A stretch of 7,027 nucleotides of DNA from Nitrospirota bacterium (GCA_016195585.1 JACPZJ010000079.1:1-7027), one strand, 5' to 3'. Positions 1-6,681 are shown, counted from the stretch's first letter. Numbers and translations are program-made. The notes: a model not told the origin generated them from the sequence alone.

Positions 1-2019
1 AATGTCCTTGCAATGCAGAGGAACTGGATCGGCAGGAGTGCAGGCGCAGAGATAGATTTTAAAATAGCAGGCACAAACGAGAAGATTACTGTCTTTACAA
101 CAAGGCAAGATACGCTCTTTGGCGCTACCTTTATGAGCATCTCGCCTGAGCATCCTTTGGTTAAGAAGCTGATTAAGGGAAAGAAGACTGAAAAAGAGGT
201 GATGGCCTTTGTAGAGCGCATTATGCATGAGGATAAAATAATGCGCACAGCAGAGGGGATGGAAAAGGAAGGGATATTTACAGGCGCCTATGCAATAAAC
301 CCCATGACTAAAAAAGAGATGCCAATATGGGTTGCAAATTTCGTCCTGATGGAATACGGCACAGGCGCTGTAATGGCAGTGCCCTGTCATGATACACGCG
401 ACTTTGCATTTGCAAAAAAGTATAATTTGCCGATGCAGCTTGTGATTCAGAACCCAGAAGGGACGCTTACACTTGATAATATGAAAGATGCCTATGTAGA
501 CGAGGGCTATCTAATAAATTCAGGCGAGTTTAATAATATTCCAACATCAGATGCTAAGGAGAGGATTGCAGATTATCTTGAGAAGGAAGGGATAGGAAAG
601 AGGAGTATAAATTACCGCCTGAGGGACTGGGGCATATCAAGGCAACGTTACTGGGGCACGCCCATACCTATAATATATTGCGATAAATGCTGCACAATCC
701 CTGTGCCAGAAAAAGATTTGCCAGTAAAATTACCAAAGGATGTGGCATTTACTGGAAAGGGCGCCTCACCGCTTTTGAGCGCAAAGGGTTTTGTGGATGT
801 AAAGTGCCCAAAGTGTAATGGCAGTGCAAAGCGGGAGACAGATACAATGGATACCTTTGTGGATTCGTCATGGTATTTTCTCCGCTACACATCAGCAAAG
901 GATGATACCCGGCCGTTTGATCCTGAAAAGGTGAAATACTGGATGCCTGTTGACCAGTATATCGGCGGCATTGAGCATGCAGTTATGCATCTTTTATATT
1001 CAAGATTTTTTACAAAGGTAATAAGGGATATTGGATTGATAAAGGTTGATGAACCCTTTACAAACCTCCTTACACAGGGTATGGTGTGTAAAGAGACTCT
1101 GCGGTGCCCTGAGCATGGGTGGCTATTTCCAGAGGATCTAAAGGATAATAGATGCGCCATTTGCGGAAAAGAGGTTGAGAGGGGCCGTGTTGAGAAGATG
1201 TCCAAGTCAAAGAAGAATGTTGTTGACCCTGATAAGCTTATAGATAACTACGGCGCAGATACGGTGAGGCTTTTTTCACTTTTTGCAGCTCCGCCTGAGA
1301 AGTACCTTGAATGGAGTGATCAGGGTGTTGATGGCGCTTGGAGGTTTTTAAGCAGGGTCTGGGTTCTTATCCAGAGAAACAGCGAGGCCATCAGGGATAC
1401 AAAGGGTAAGATAGAAATTTCAGAATTGGATAGCGCAGAGAGGGGGCTATACAGAAAGACGCATCTTACAATAAAAAAGGTTACAGAGGATATAGAAAGG
1501 GATTTTCATTTTAATACTGCTATTGCCGCTATGATGGAGCTTGTAAACGCAATTTCTCAATTTGACTTTGGAACACCCCTCACCTTAATCCTCTCCCCAG
1601 AGGGGAGAGGAGATATTAAGATTCCCTCTCCCCATGGGGGAGAGGGTAAGGGTGAGGGGGAAAAGAAGGCCAATCAAGCCTCTGTTATGAAGGCTGCCCT
1701 TGAGGCATTGATTACCCTTTTATCCCCATTTGCACCCCATATATGCGATGAGCTCTGGTCTGTGCTCGGGAATAAAGGCTCTGTAATGGATATCCCATGG
1801 CCGAAATATAATGAAGGCGCAATTAAGACAGAGGATGTGCTTATTGTCATCCAGATAAACGGGAAGTTAAGGGGAAAGATAACCCTTTCAGCAGGCACAG
1901 CAGAGGAGGAAGTTAAAAAGGGCGCACTTGAGGATGAACGGATTAAGGAACTAATTGCCGGGAAGGCTATAAGAAAGGTAATAGTAGTGAAGGATAAGCT
2001 TGTTAATATTGTGGTATAA
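1..2019 (+). CDS. leuS: Leucyl-tRNA synthetase, 5'-truncated by window edge
   Basis: Cytoplasmic class I aminoacyl-tRNA synthetase that charges tRNA-Leu with leucine. The frame is open from base 1, with NVLA codons before the first ATG at 13, so that ATG is internal and the real start lies upstream. About 672 codons are present of a usual 820-870. Visible parts in order are MQRNWIGRS (about 13-39) entering the CP1 editing domain, the editing-site motif TTRQDT (97-114, where TTRPDT is commoner), the GAVMAVPxHDxRD editing segment, SRQRYWG (from 637) on return to the catalytic core, a C-x2-C/CPKC zinc knuckle, and a second Cys/His-rich insert (CPEHGW...CAIC). KMSKS follows at 1195-1209, then the helical anticodon-binding domain (FAPHICDELW) and the C-terminal domain (QINGKLRGK...KVIVVKDKLVNIVV). 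A 28-codon palindromic repeat interrupts the anticodon-binding domain at 1576-1659 without breaking the frame. The gene probably heads an operon with lptE and holA. Confidence 0.97.
   Translation, partial: NVLAMQRNWIGRSAGAEIDFKIAGTNEKITVFTTRQDTLFGATFMSISPEHPLVKKLIKGKKTEKEVMAFVERIMHEDKIMRTAEGMEKEGIFTGAYAINPMTKKEMPIWVANFVLMEYGTGAVMAVPCHDTRDFAFAKKYNLPMQLVIQNPEGTLTLDNMKDAYVDEGYLINSGEFNNIPTSDAKERIADYLEKEGIGKRSINYRLRDWGISRQRYWGTPIPIIYCDKCCTIPVPEKDLPVKLPKDVAFTGKGASPLLSAKGFVDVKCPKCNGSAKRETDTMDTFVDSSWYFLRYTSAKDDTRPFDPEKVKYWMPVDQYIGGIEHAVMHLLYSRFFTKVIRDIGLIKVDEPFTNLLTQGMVCKETLRCPEHGWLFPEDLKDNRCAICGKEVERGRVEKMSKSKKNVVDPDKLIDNYGADTVRLFSLFAAPPEKYLEWSDQGVDGAWRFLSRVWVLIQRNSEAIRDTKGKIEISELDSAERGLYRKTHLTIKKVTEDIERDFHFNTAIAAMMELVNAISQFDFGTPLTLILSPEGRGDIKIPSPHGGEGKGEGEKKANQASVMKAALEALITLLSPFAPHICDELWSVLGNKGSVMDIPWPKYNEGAIKTEDVLIVIQINGKLRGKITLSAGTAEEEVKKGALEDERIKELIAGKAIRKVIVVKDKLVNIVV
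1576..1659. repeat. In-frame palindromic repeat element inside leuS
   Basis: An 84-base GC-rich element made of two hairpins enclosed by terminal inverted repeats. The outer arms are 1576-1587 and 1647-1659, complementary apart from one extra base in the right arm. The left hairpin pairs 1590-1598 with 1602-1610. The right hairpin pairs 1624-1633 with 1637-1646. The whole left half is close to the reverse complement of the right half. In the leuS frame it reads PLTLILSPEGRGD...PSPHGGEGKGEG, low-complexity and unlike any LeuS segment. Flanking protein (MMELVNAISQFDFG before, NQASVMKAALEAL after) is ordinary LeuS. From memory, repeats of this CCCTCACC...CCTCTCCCC type are scattered in many bacterial genomes, usually between genes. 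That is recognition and has not been searched. By design it resembles the Rickettsia palindromic elements that insert in frame into genes. Confidence 0.85.
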
Positions 2020-2020
2020 T
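2012..2020 (+). promoter_or_regulatory. Candidate extended -10 promoter for lptE-holA
   Basis: The sequence TGGTATAAT is a perfect extended -10 (TGn plus TATAAT) overlapping the leuS stop codon. No good -35 hexamer lies 16-18 bases upstream, which extended -10 promoters can tolerate. Transcription from it would start around 2026-2028, about 20 bases before lptE. The hexamer also falls out of the leuS codons GTA-TAA-T, so chance is a real possibility. Confidence 0.35.
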
Positions 2021-2047
2021 TAGACAAATCAAAATGTAAAAATAAAT

Positions 2048-2575
2048 ATGAATAAAAGGTCAGATAAAATATTAATTGTGTTTTGGGCTATTCTCTTTCT
2101 AATTATTTCTTCCTGCGGCTACCGCTTTGCAGGGAGGGCGAATGAGCTTCCTCCGCATCTAAAGTCTGTTGCTGTCCCTATGTTTGCCAATGCCACCTAT
2201 GAGCCGCTTTTAGAAACAGTTATTACAAATAAGGTGATTCAGGAGTTTATAGCTGATGGGAGGCTGAGGGTGGTTGATACTGGAAAGGCCGATGCTGTGC
2301 TTAAGGGGAGGATAAGCGCCTTTGAGCTTGCGCCATTATCCTTTGACAGAAGCAATAATGTAATGGAGTACAGGGTTGTAATACATTGCGAGGTGGTTTT
2401 TGAGGATGTGAAGAATAACAAGATCATCTGGAAGGAGCCTGCGCTTTCACAATCAGCAGATTATAAGGTCTCAGGCGATATTAGCGCAACAAGGGCGGCA
2501 AAGGAGAGGGCAATAGATGAGGCGTCAAAGAGGCTTGCCTCAGATTTAGTAGCAAGGTTGTTTGAGGGTTTTTAG
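2048..2575 (+). CDS. lptE: LPS-assembly lipoprotein LptE
   Basis: Outer-membrane lipoprotein that plugs the LptD barrel and helps deliver lipopolysaccharide to the cell surface. The 175-residue product starts with a basic n-region (MNKRSDK), a hydrophobic stretch (about 8-20) and a lipobox ending ISSC, which puts the lipidated cysteine at residue 23. GYRFAGR follows directly, the hallmark CGYxF/L start of mature LptE. The segment LPPHLKSVAVPMFANATYEP and the alternating strand/helix pattern after it fit the LptE/RlpB family, and length is typical. It begins 28 bases after leuS and ends 2 bases before holA, the same leuS-lptE-holA order as in enterobacteria. No Shine-Dalgarno sequence is visible upstream of the ATG (AT-rich run of A and T), which is odd. 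The start is supported instead by the intact signal peptide. Confidence 0.9.
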   Translation: MNKRSDKILIVFWAILFLIISSCGYRFAGRANELPPHLKSVAVPMFANATYEPLLETVITNKVIQEFIADGRLRVVDTGKADAVLKGRISAFELAPLSFDRSNNVMEYRVVIHCEVVFEDVKNNKIIWKEPALSQSADYKVSGDISATRAAKERAIDEASKRLASDLVARLFEGF

Positions 2576-2577
2576 AT

Positions 2578-3597
2578 ATGAAGCAGTTTTATGATTTGAT
2601 AGAGGAGCTTAAAAAAGGCGGGCAAACAGCGACGGTATACACCATTATTGGCGCAGAGGGCCTGCTTATCTCAGAGGCAGTGAACAAGATAGTTGAGACT
2701 GCCCTCACTGGCGCAGTGAGGGATTTTAATTACAACCTCTTTTACGCAAAGGAGAACAGCATAGATGAGGCGCTGGATGCAGCAAAGACGCTCCCTTTAA
2801 TGGCTAATAAAAGGGTTGTGATATTAAAGGATGTGGATCAGTATCCTGCGCCAGCGCATGAAAGACTGGCAGGATATCTTAATAATCCATCACCATCAAC
2901 CAGCCTGATACTTACTGCCAATAAGATAGACCAGCGCACTAAATTCTATAAGGCCGTTGAAAAGGGCAGCAGGGTTATTTTATTCGGAACCCTTTATGAA
3001 AATCAGGTCAGGCAGTGGACAAGATACAGGGCAAAATCCTACGGCCTTGAGTTTGCAGAGGATGCAATAAATCTGTTTTTTGAGATTTCCGGCAGCGAAC
3101 TCGGCATAATTGATAATGAGCTGAAAAAACTTGCCGCTTATATTGAGGGCAAAAAGAAGATTGATGTCTCAGATGTAGAAGGTGTGGTGGGAAGGAGCAG
3201 GGTCTATTCGGTCTTTAATCTTATAGATGCAATTGGTGAAAGAAAGGCAGAGCAGGCGCTATTGCTATTAAAAAAGATGCTGAATGATGATGAACATCCG
3301 CTTGGGATACTTTTCATGATTGCAAGACAGTTCAGGCTTATGGCAAAGGCAATGGAATTTCATAAGCGCGGCCTTTCAGCAGGCGAGATGTCAAAGAGGC
3401 TCGGCCTGCCTGTAAATATCCTTACAAATAACCTTATGAGGCAGATTAAAAATTTTACCCTTGATGAGGTGCTGAAGAAATACAGGTTATTTTATTATGC
3501 GGACTCGGAGCTTAAGGGCAGTATAAAATCGCCTGAGATTATACTTGATGACCTGATCCTCAAACTATGCAGCAGGGCAGGTGAAGCCTCTGTATGA
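2578..3597 (+). CDS. holA: DNA polymerase III subunit delta
   Basis: Delta subunit of the clamp loader. It binds and opens the beta sliding clamp during replication. The 339-residue length matches the family (about 340). The N-terminal AAA+-like region includes VYTIIGAEGLLISEAVNKI, FNYNLFYAKE and KRVVILKDVDQY, with SLILTANKIDQRTKFYK after it. The middle segment GSELGIIDNELKKLAAYIEGKKKIDVSDVEGVVGRSRVYSVFNLIDAI is characteristic of delta subunits. The C-terminal helical domain (HPLGILFMIARQFRLM ... DSELKGSIKSPEIILDDLILKLC) is the clamp-loader collar domain. No Walker A lysine motif is seen, as expected for delta. Only 2 bases separate it from the lptE stop; GAGGG at 2564-2568 is a plausible ribosome site. 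A perfect hairpin sits inside the gene at 2702-2722. Confidence 0.95.
   Translation: MKQFYDLIEELKKGGQTATVYTIIGAEGLLISEAVNKIVETALTGAVRDFNYNLFYAKENSIDEALDAAKTLPLMANKRVVILKDVDQYPAPAHERLAGYLNNPSPSTSLILTANKIDQRTKFYKAVEKGSRVILFGTLYENQVRQWTRYRAKSYGLEFAEDAINLFFEISGSELGIIDNELKKLAAYIEGKKKIDVSDVEGVVGRSRVYSVFNLIDAIGERKAEQALLLLKKMLNDDEHPLGILFMIARQFRLMAKAMEFHKRGLSAGEMSKRLGLPVNILTNNLMRQIKNFTLDEVLKKYRLFYYADSELKGSIKSPEIILDDLILKLCSRAGEASV
2702..2722 (+). repeat. Perfect 9-bp hairpin inside holA
   Basis: CCCTCACTG at 2702-2710 and CAGTGAGGG at 2714-2722 are exact reverse complements separated by GCG. An ATTTTAATT stretch follows, too short and interrupted for a convincing intrinsic terminator. It encodes ALTGAVRD of the delta subunit, so it may be coincidence of codon choice. 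Confidence 0.6.
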
Positions 3598-3601
3598 TAA
3601 C

Positions 3602-3937
3602 CTATGCCTTCTTTTTTCTTACAGCAGCCTTTTTGGCAGCCGCTTCACCTTCTGCAGGCGCAGCGCCGAGGCCTTTGGCAAGGCCTTTTACCTTTAAGGT
3701 AAGGCGGGATATCTTTCTTGCTGCATTGTTTTTGTGTATAATGCCCTTTGCCACAGCCCTGCCAAAGGCAGAGGCTGCTGATTGCAGAACCTTCTTTGCC
3801 TCATCAAGGTTGCTGTCTTCTACGGCTGTTAATGCCTTTTTGGCAAGGGTCTTTAATTCTGACATGACCGCCCTGTTTCTTTCCCTGCGGCGGAGGGCCT
3901 GACGGTTTCTTTTAATTGCTGACTTATGTATTGCCAA
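3602..3937 (-). CDS. rpsT: 30S ribosomal protein S20 (TTG start)
   Basis: Primary 16S rRNA-binding protein of the small subunit. The 111-residue product opens MAIHKSAIKRNRQALRRRERNRA, matching the S20 signature (MANxKSAxKRxRQ...RNR), and continues with VMSELKTLAKKAL and the conserved core KGIIHKNNAARKISRLTLKVKGL. The usual length is about 87 residues; the excess is an Ala/Lys/Glu-rich tail (GAAPAEGEAAAKKAAVRKKKA). The start codon is TTG at 3937-3935, preceded by a GGAGG Shine-Dalgarno five bases away. No in-frame ATG or GTG gives the conserved N-terminus. Escherichia coli rpsT also starts with UUG, where it takes part in autogenous translational control. The gene is alone on the minus strand, convergent with holA and divergent from murJ. 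Confidence 0.96.
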   Translation of the reverse strand: MAIHKSAIKRNRQALRRRERNRAVMSELKTLAKKALTAVEDSNLDEAKKVLQSAASAFGRAVAKGIIHKNNAARKISRLTLKVKGLAKGLGAAPAEGEAAAKKAAVRKKKA

Positions 3938-3947
3938 TTTTTCCTCC
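3938..3947 (-). promoter_or_regulatory. Strong ribosome binding site before the TTG start of rpsT
   Basis: On the minus strand GGAGG is followed by AAAAA and then TTG. A near-consensus Shine-Dalgarno at this spacing compensates for the weak start codon and fixes TTG 3937 as the rpsT start. Confidence 0.75.
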
Positions 3948-3979
3948 AGATAGCTAAAAGATTAAAGATTCAAAGGCAT

Positions 3980-4009
3980 TTATTAACATAAAAAGATTAT
4001 GATTGTCAA
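3980..4009 (-). promoter_or_regulatory. Probable sigma70 promoter of rpsT
   Basis: A perfect TTGACA -35 hexamer lies at 4009-4004 on the minus strand. With an 18-base spacer the -10 is TAATAA (3985-3980), preceded by TG one base upstream in ATGTTAATAA, so an extended -10 may help. A 17-base spacer gives TTAATA. The -35 is clear and the -10 is weak. Predicted transcription starts about 35 bases before the rpsT start codon. On the opposite strand TATGAT (3998-4003) could be a -10 for murJ, but it has no matching -35 and is only a hint. Confidence 0.5.
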
Positions 4010-4024
4010 GGGGAAAAGCCTGAT

Positions 4025-5590
4025 ATGGGTGAAAACAAAAAGATAGCCAAGGCTGCCGGGATTATAGGGCTTGCCACACTAACAAGCCGCATACTCGGCC
4101 TTGTAAGGGAGATGATATACACGCACTACCTCGGCGCAGGAAGGATGTCTGATGCCTTCCTTGCTGCCTACCGCATACCAAACCTTCTCCGCGACCTCTT
4201 TGCCGAGGGTTCAATGTCCGCTGCCTTTATTCCTGTCTTTACAGATTATCTGACAAATAGGACAAAGGCAGACGCAAGGAAACTTGTAAAGGCAGTATTT
4301 ACCCTGCTTGCCCTTCTCCTTATTGTTATCTGTACCATTGGGATTATCATAGCGCCCTTAATAGTAAGAATCATCGCCCCGGGTTTTTATGATATCCCTG
4401 AGAAATTTTCTGCCACTGTCCTGTTAACAAGGATTATGTTTCCCTTTCTACTATTTATAGGTTTGTCTGCCCTCGCAATGGGTGTGCTTAATTCTCTCAG
4501 GTCATTTACAGTGCCCGCCTTTTCACCTGTGATGTTTAACATTGTGATAATTTCATCTGCTGTCTTTGTCTCACCATTCTTTAAGGAGCCGGCAATAGCA
4601 GTTTCAATCGGCATTCTCCTCGGTGGATTGTTTCAGCTTATATTTCAGCTTCCAAGCCTTAGAAAGAGGGGGATGATGTTCGGCCTTAGATTTACCCCTT
4701 CAGACGATGGCGTAAAGAGGATTGGCAGCCTCCTCCTTCCTGCGATGCTTGGGCAATCAGTGGCGCTCATAAATCTCTTTATTATAACTATCCTTGCGTC
4801 ATTTCTTGCAGATGGGAGTATATCTTATCTTGCATACAGCAGGGAGCTTGTAAATTTCCCGATGGGTGTTTTTGCCATTGCGCTCTCCACTGCGATACTT
4901 CCATCAATGGCAGAGCAGGCAGCAAGGCACAATTACGAAGGCTTAAAAGAAAGCCTCTCCTTTGGCCTGAGGCTTATCTTTTTCATAACTATTCCATCTA
5001 TGATCGGGCTTATCCTTCTTCGTATACCAATTATAAGCCTCATCTTCCAGCACGGCAAATTTGAGTATATTGCAACTATCGGCACAGCAGATGCCCTTAT
5101 ATATTATTCCATCGGCCTCTGGGCATTTGCAGGGGTAAGGATCGTTGTCTCTGCCTTTTATTCCTTAAATGACACAAAGACACCTGTTAAGATAGCTGCT
5201 ATTTCAGTGGCTATAAATATTGTATTAAGCATTATCCTGATGTTCCCGATGAAACACAGGGGACTTGCCCTTGCTACATCCATTGCATCTATTGTAAATT
5301 TTTCTGCTCTTCTCTATCTTCTAAGAGGCAGGCTTGGAAATATAGAAGGCAGGAGGATATTGAGGTCTTTGGCAAATACTATAATTGCATCATTAATAAT
5401 TATTGGCATTGCATGGTATGTAGCAGGCATGGGAATATGGGCGACAAAGGGATTCATAATGGATAAGATACTGATATTGGGCGGGACTATAATCTTTGGT
5501 GTCTTTCTATACGCCCTTGCGCATCTTATTCTTAAAAGTGAAGAGCTGTTGTTTTTTATTGATATGGTAAAGGAACGGTTCAGGCTGTAA
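4025..5590 (+). CDS. murJ: Lipid II flippase MurJ (MviN family)
   Basis: Integral inner-membrane protein of the MOP superfamily that flips lipid II, the peptidoglycan precursor, from the cytoplasmic to the periplasmic face. At 521 residues it has the normal length and a series of hydrophobic segments consistent with 14 transmembrane helices. The N-terminal signature is clear: SRILGLVREMIYTHYLGAG (residues 21-39), DAFLAAYRIPNLLRDLFAEGSMSAAFIP, and later LAYSRELVNFPMGVFAIALSTAILP and SAFYSLNDTKTPVKIA. Arginines 22 and 28 correspond to E. coli Arg18 and Arg24 of the central cavity; the acidic position after the second arginine is Glu here instead of Asp. AAGGGG at 4008-4013 is a plausible Shine-Dalgarno, with a rather long gap of 11 bases. 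The gene is divergent from rpsT and probably cotranscribed with the hydrolase that starts 28 bases downstream. Confidence 0.96.
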   Translation: MGENKKIAKAAGIIGLATLTSRILGLVREMIYTHYLGAGRMSDAFLAAYRIPNLLRDLFAEGSMSAAFIPVFTDYLTNRTKADARKLVKAVFTLLALLLIVICTIGIIIAPLIVRIIAPGFYDIPEKFSATVLLTRIMFPFLLFIGLSALAMGVLNSLRSFTVPAFSPVMFNIVIISSAVFVSPFFKEPAIAVSIGILLGGLFQLIFQLPSLRKRGMMFGLRFTPSDDGVKRIGSLLLPAMLGQSVALINLFIITILASFLADGSISYLAYSRELVNFPMGVFAIALSTAILPSMAEQAARHNYEGLKESLSFGLRLIFFITIPSMIGLILLRIPIISLIFQHGKFEYIATIGTADALIYYSIGLWAFAGVRIVVSAFYSLNDTKTPVKIAAISVAINIVLSIILMFPMKHRGLALATSIASIVNFSALLYLLRGRLGNIEGRRILRSLANTIIASLIIIGIAWYVAGMGIWATKGFIMDKILILGGTIIFGVFLYALAHLILKSEELLFFIDMVKERFRL

Positions 5591-5607
5591 AGCTGAGAAG
5601 CTGATGG

Positions 5608-5613
5608 AGGAGG
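5608..5613 (+). promoter_or_regulatory. Perfect AGGAGG ribosome binding site that decides the hydrolase start
   Basis: AGGAGG lies five bases before ATG 5619. The alternative upstream in-frame ATG at 5604 would place this Shine-Dalgarno inside the coding region (codons MEEER) and has only a weak GAGAAG ahead of it. The start at 5619 gives MFLKTLIVGDL, the N-terminus expected for this family. Confidence 0.75.
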
Positions 5614-5618
5614 AAAGG

Positions 5619-6236
5619 ATGTTTCTAAAAACCCTAATAGTTGGCGACCTTGCAGTAAACTGTTATATCATTGCAGATGAGAATAAAGAGGCGGCAGTAA
5701 TAGACCCCGGAGATAATAGTGGTGATATACTCCAAATAATTAAGGAGAATAATCTTCATCTGAGATACATTATAAATACCCATACCCATTTTGACCATAT
5801 AGGCGCTATTGCAGAGATAAAAAAGGCAACAGGCGCCGATTTTTTGATACATGAAGGGGAGATGCATGTTTTAAAAACACTCCCATCACAGAGGTTTATC
5901 TTTGGTGTTGATATTGACTCGCCGCCCCCGCCGGACAGGTTTTTAAATGACAATGACAAGATTCAGCTCGGAGGCATTATTCTAAAAATACTTTACACAC
6001 CGGGCCACTCACCGGGCGGCATCTGCATCCATGCTGATGGTATGGTATTCACAGGGGATACACTTTTCGCAGGCTCTATTGGAAGGACAGACCTTCCGGG
6101 TGGGGACTACAATGCCCTCATAACCGCCATTAAAGAAAAACTCCTCCCGCTTGGAGACAATACAATCGTCCTTCCGGGCCACGGGCCAAAGAGCACCATA
6201 AAAGATGAAAGGAAATATAATCCTTTTCTGGCATAA
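5619..6236 (+). CDS. MBL-fold metallohydrolase, glyoxalase II type
   Basis: Probable cytoplasmic zinc hydrolase of the metallo-beta-lactamase superfamily, in the small (about 205 residue) hydroxyacylglutathione-hydrolase-like group. Exact substrate cannot be read from sequence; thioesters such as S-lactoylglutathione or related metabolites are likely for the group. Numbered from ATG 5619, the metal ligands are His55-x-His57-x-Asp59-His60 (THTHFDHIGA), His130 (TPGHSPGG), Asp147 (FTGDTLFAGSIGRTDLPGGD) and His188 (LPGHGP), so the binuclear site is complete. The early strands (VNCYII...AAVIDPGD) and the ending KYNPFL are also family-typical. The C-terminal substrate-binding helical domain of full glyoxalase II is absent, as usual in this short group. 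It lies 28 bases after murJ, on the same strand, and its stop is 9 bases from the convergent queF stop. A 15-base longer version from ATG 5604 is possible. Confidence 0.9.
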   Translation: MFLKTLIVGDLAVNCYIIADENKEAAVIDPGDNSGDILQIIKENNLHLRYIINTHTHFDHIGAIAEIKKATGADFLIHEGEMHVLKTLPSQRFIFGVDIDSPPPPDRFLNDNDKIQLGGIILKILYTPGHSPGGICIHADGMVFTGDTLFAGSIGRTDLPGGDYNALITAIKEKLLPLGDNTIVLPGHGPKSTIKDERKYNPFLA

Positions 6237-6245
6237 TATCAGATT

Positions 6246-6605
6246 TTACATTGCCACCCTGATTACTGTCTTTACATTGCCGCGAACATTGAAGTCGCCT
6301 ATGACCTCAAGGGCCTTTGGCTTGAGCGTAGATTTTAGATCATCAAAGATTTTATTGGCTGCTGCCTCATGTGAAATGTGTTTATCCCTGAAGCTGTTCA
6401 GATACAGCTTTAATGATTTTAGCTCCACAATATATTTTTTAGGGATATAGTTTATCTTTATTACTGCAAAGTCAGGGTAGCCTGAGCGCGGACAGAGGCA
6501 TGTAAACTCAGGAAAGCTTATTTCAATATTATAGTCCCTGTCTGGATATGGATTTTCCCATATCTCAAGCCTCACCCCTTTTATAGCCTTCTCGCCGTAT
6601 TTCAT
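6246..6605 (-). CDS. queF: NADPH-dependent preQ0 reductase QueF
   Basis: Reduces the nitrile of 7-cyano-7-deazaguanine (preQ0) to the aminomethyl group of preQ1 in queuosine tRNA biosynthesis. The 119-residue product is a unimodular, type I QueF of the tunnelling fold. Cys38 in FTCLCPRSGYPDFA is the nucleophile (Bacillus subtilis Cys55), and Asp45 lies seven residues on, as Asp62 does. The NADPH-binding QueF motif ELKSLKLY is at 61-68, and Glu80 in ISHEAA sits at the spacing of the substrate-binding Glu97. The C-terminus EVIGDFNVRGNVKTVI is typical. The start MKYGEK at 6605 was chosen because that opening is usual in the family and a promoter sits just upstream. An upstream in-frame ATG at 6698 would add 31 poorly matching residues. 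No Shine-Dalgarno precedes 6605. No other queuosine genes are in the window. Confidence 0.95.
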   Translation of the reverse strand: MKYGEKAIKGVRLEIWENPYPDRDYNIEISFPEFTCLCPRSGYPDFAVIKINYIPKKYIVELKSLKLYLNSFRDKHISHEAAANKIFDDLKSTLKPKALEVIGDFNVRGNVKTVIRVAM

Positions 6606-6611
6606 GGTTAG

Positions 6612-6640
6612 ATTATAGCATTGTTTTGAGGCAGTAACAA
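6612..6640 (-). promoter_or_regulatory. Extended -10 sigma70 promoter of queF, leaderless
   Basis: On the minus strand TTGTTA (6640-6635, 4 of 6 matches to the -35 consensus) is separated by exactly 17 bases from a perfect TATAAT (6617-6612). TG sits in the extended -10 position (TGCTATAAT). Only six bases, CTAACC, lie between TATAAT and the ATG at 6605. The expected transcription start is therefore at or within a base or two of the start codon, giving a leaderless mRNA. This agrees with the absence of a Shine-Dalgarno and leaves no room for a preQ1 riboswitch in the transcript. Confidence 0.65.
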
Positions 6641-6681
6641 GCAAGTATGTAGAAAATATAATTGGTTTTATAAAAGAAAAT

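Noticed and set aside
885..1205. Minus-strand open frame within leuS (and a similar one at 1674-2027)
   Set aside because: Both are on the complement of conserved LeuS motifs, with no ribosome site and no recognisable protein.
1576..1659. Intrinsic terminator inside leuS
   Set aside because: The hairpins are GC-rich but neither is followed by a T-tract, and the element is continuous with the leuS reading frame.
3594..3902. Plus-strand open frame of about 100 codons opposite rpsT
   Set aside because: It lies almost entirely on the complement of rpsT, whose product is unmistakably S20. Its Ala/Arg-rich translation mirrors the S20 codons and it matches no family.
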